From positions 62,001 to 126,000 of the forward strand of contig JAEPRB010000013.1 of NCBI GenBank assembly GCA_016758965.1: a stretch of 64,000 nucleotides of DNA, written 5' to 3'. This document shows, one piece after another, positions 63,298 to 64,000 of the stretch. A program made the translations under genes and the position numbers. The notes beneath the pieces are model-generated. The model saw nothing but the letters and a program-made list of their open reading frames with translations, had not been told where the DNA came from and did no database searches. The DNA comes from Circinella minor (taxonomy: Eukaryota; Mucoromycota; Mucoromycetes; Mucorales; Lichtheimiaceae). Each line of letters starts with the position of its first letter. The stretch's first letter is position 1.

Positions 63298-64000
63298 ATG
63301 TTGCGTACAACAACTTCTCAAAGATTTAAAAATGGATTGATTCCTCGAAATATTTCTAGCCGTCGATTTTTGGCTTCTAGACCCGATTTTTATGACTTGA
63401 CCAGTGATACCGCAACTGAAGTGACAGATGATATGTTTGATATTATGAGATCAGCTTCACGTAAAGATGACGTTTTTGGTGTACGTGTTATATAATTAGT
63501 TGTGTACGTCGTATTGTTGCATGGATACAATAAATAACAATTTTTCTTTTCAATTTGTGATATATATACTTATATATTTATATACCAGAATGATCCATCC
63601 GTAAATGAACTTGAACATCATGTTGCCAAGTTATTTGGTCATGAAGCATCTTTGTTTTGTGCTTCAGGAACGATGTCTAATCAAGCAAGTATTTTTATCA
63701 ACCTAAAATATTCTTTTTAAGCTTAATCTAATGATATATTTTGTATATATAGCTTGGATTACGATCATTATTGACACAGCCTCCTCATTCAGTGTTATGT
63801 GATGCCCAGTCACATATTAACCTCTACGAATGTGGTGGATTAGGTATATGCACATTTTCTTGTTTTGCTATGTGTGTCTGTGTTTTTTTAACCTGTAAAT
63901 ATTGTTATATTTTCAAATAGCTTATCATTCGCAAGCAAGCGTGACAGCAGTAGCATCAACCAATGGAGTATATTTAACAGCTGAGGATGTCGACACTAAT
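63298..64000 (+). CDS. GLY1: Low-specificity L-threonine aldolase, 5' part (cut by window end)
   Basis: Exons 63298-63480, 63589-63684, 63753-63843 and 63921 to beyond 64000. The enzyme splits threonine to glycine and acetaldehyde using PLP. Landmarks are FYDLTSDTATEVTDDMFDIM, then KDDVFGNDPSVNELEHHVAKLFG, the SGTMSNQLGLR block and DAQSHINLYECGG with the His that stacks on PLP. The PLP-binding Lys would lie past the window edge. The N-terminal 27 residues (LRTTTSQRFKNGLIPRN, then ISSRRFLASRP) form a basic, acid-free extension resembling a mitochondrial presequence, which yeast Gly1 lacks. The second intron appears to be GC-AG: exon 2 must end at CAA before GCAAGT to give the SNQL family sequence. 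The gene symbol follows yeast usage. Confidence 0.9.

Noticed and set aside
1..64000. tRNA, rRNA or CRISPR features
   Set aside because: No clear GGTTCGAAT-type T-loop with matching acceptor stem, no rRNA-like conserved segment and no regularly spaced direct repeats with unique spacers. The 22-bp motif array at 46090-46430 is inverted and too short to be CRISPR. A tRNAscan run would be decisive.

Overview
The window is nuclear DNA of a filamentous fungus, most likely an early-diverging one (Mucoromycota, probably Mucorales). The genes have many short GT-AG introns (mostly 50-120 bp), AT-rich TTTTAG/ATATAG acceptors, A/T-ending codons and Ser/Gln/Asn/His-rich low-complexity stretches. The intergenic DNA is very AT-rich, long and full of homopolymers. 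The lineage is an inference from gene style and from protein types (velvet, DMC1, an SRF-type MADS protein, an I78 inhibitor, a Tc1-like transposase relic). No species can be named.

Layout. 1-4.8 kb: no recognisable gene. 4.8-9.2 kb: a long MIT-domain protein gene (+) convergent with a small I78-type protease inhibitor gene (-). 12.6-13.6 kb: a secreted YcnI-like (DUF1775) putative copper protein with a His-rich tail (+). 16.9-17.6 kb: a small uncharacterised protein carrying two eIF4G-like 'RAI.I.DP' motifs (-). 17.6-24.6 kb: a gene desert holding a decayed Tc1/mariner-type DDE transposase and other broken coding debris (-). 24.6-26.9 kb: eIF2B gamma (-, 10 exons). 30.4-31.5 kb: a two-finger C2H2 protein (-). 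36.3-39.3 kb: the meiotic recombinase DMC1 (+), tail to tail with the fatty-acid elongase dehydratase PHS1/HACD (-). 40.7-45.0 kb: an MFSD1-like MFS transporter (+), tail to tail with a mitochondrial NADH-cytochrome b5 reductase (-). 45.5-46.5 kb: a truncated MITE next to a foldback element with a 22-bp periodic motif. 50.6-53.3 kb: a velvet-domain regulator (+, 9 exons). 60.2-60.7 kb: an intact copy of the MITE family with a 22-bp perfect terminal inverted repeat and a probable 8-bp target duplication. 61.7-64 kb: an MCM1/SRF-type MADS-box factor and the 5' part of a threonine aldolase gene (both +), the latter cut by the window edge.

The genes do not form a cluster or one pathway. They are ordinary housekeeping (translation initiation, lipid elongation, redox, amino-acid metabolism), meiosis (DMC1) and developmental regulation (velvet, MADS, C2H2) genes, separated by AT-rich deserts. 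The least ordinary parts are the 22-bp periodic foldback element, the two-copy MITE family, the YcnI-like protein with its Asp/His tail, the two-motif eIF4G-like mini-protein, and unusual splicing (8-, 10- and 18-nt coding exons and a GC-AG intron). All exon joins were made by eye from reading frame, splice signals and family conservation. No transcript evidence was available.
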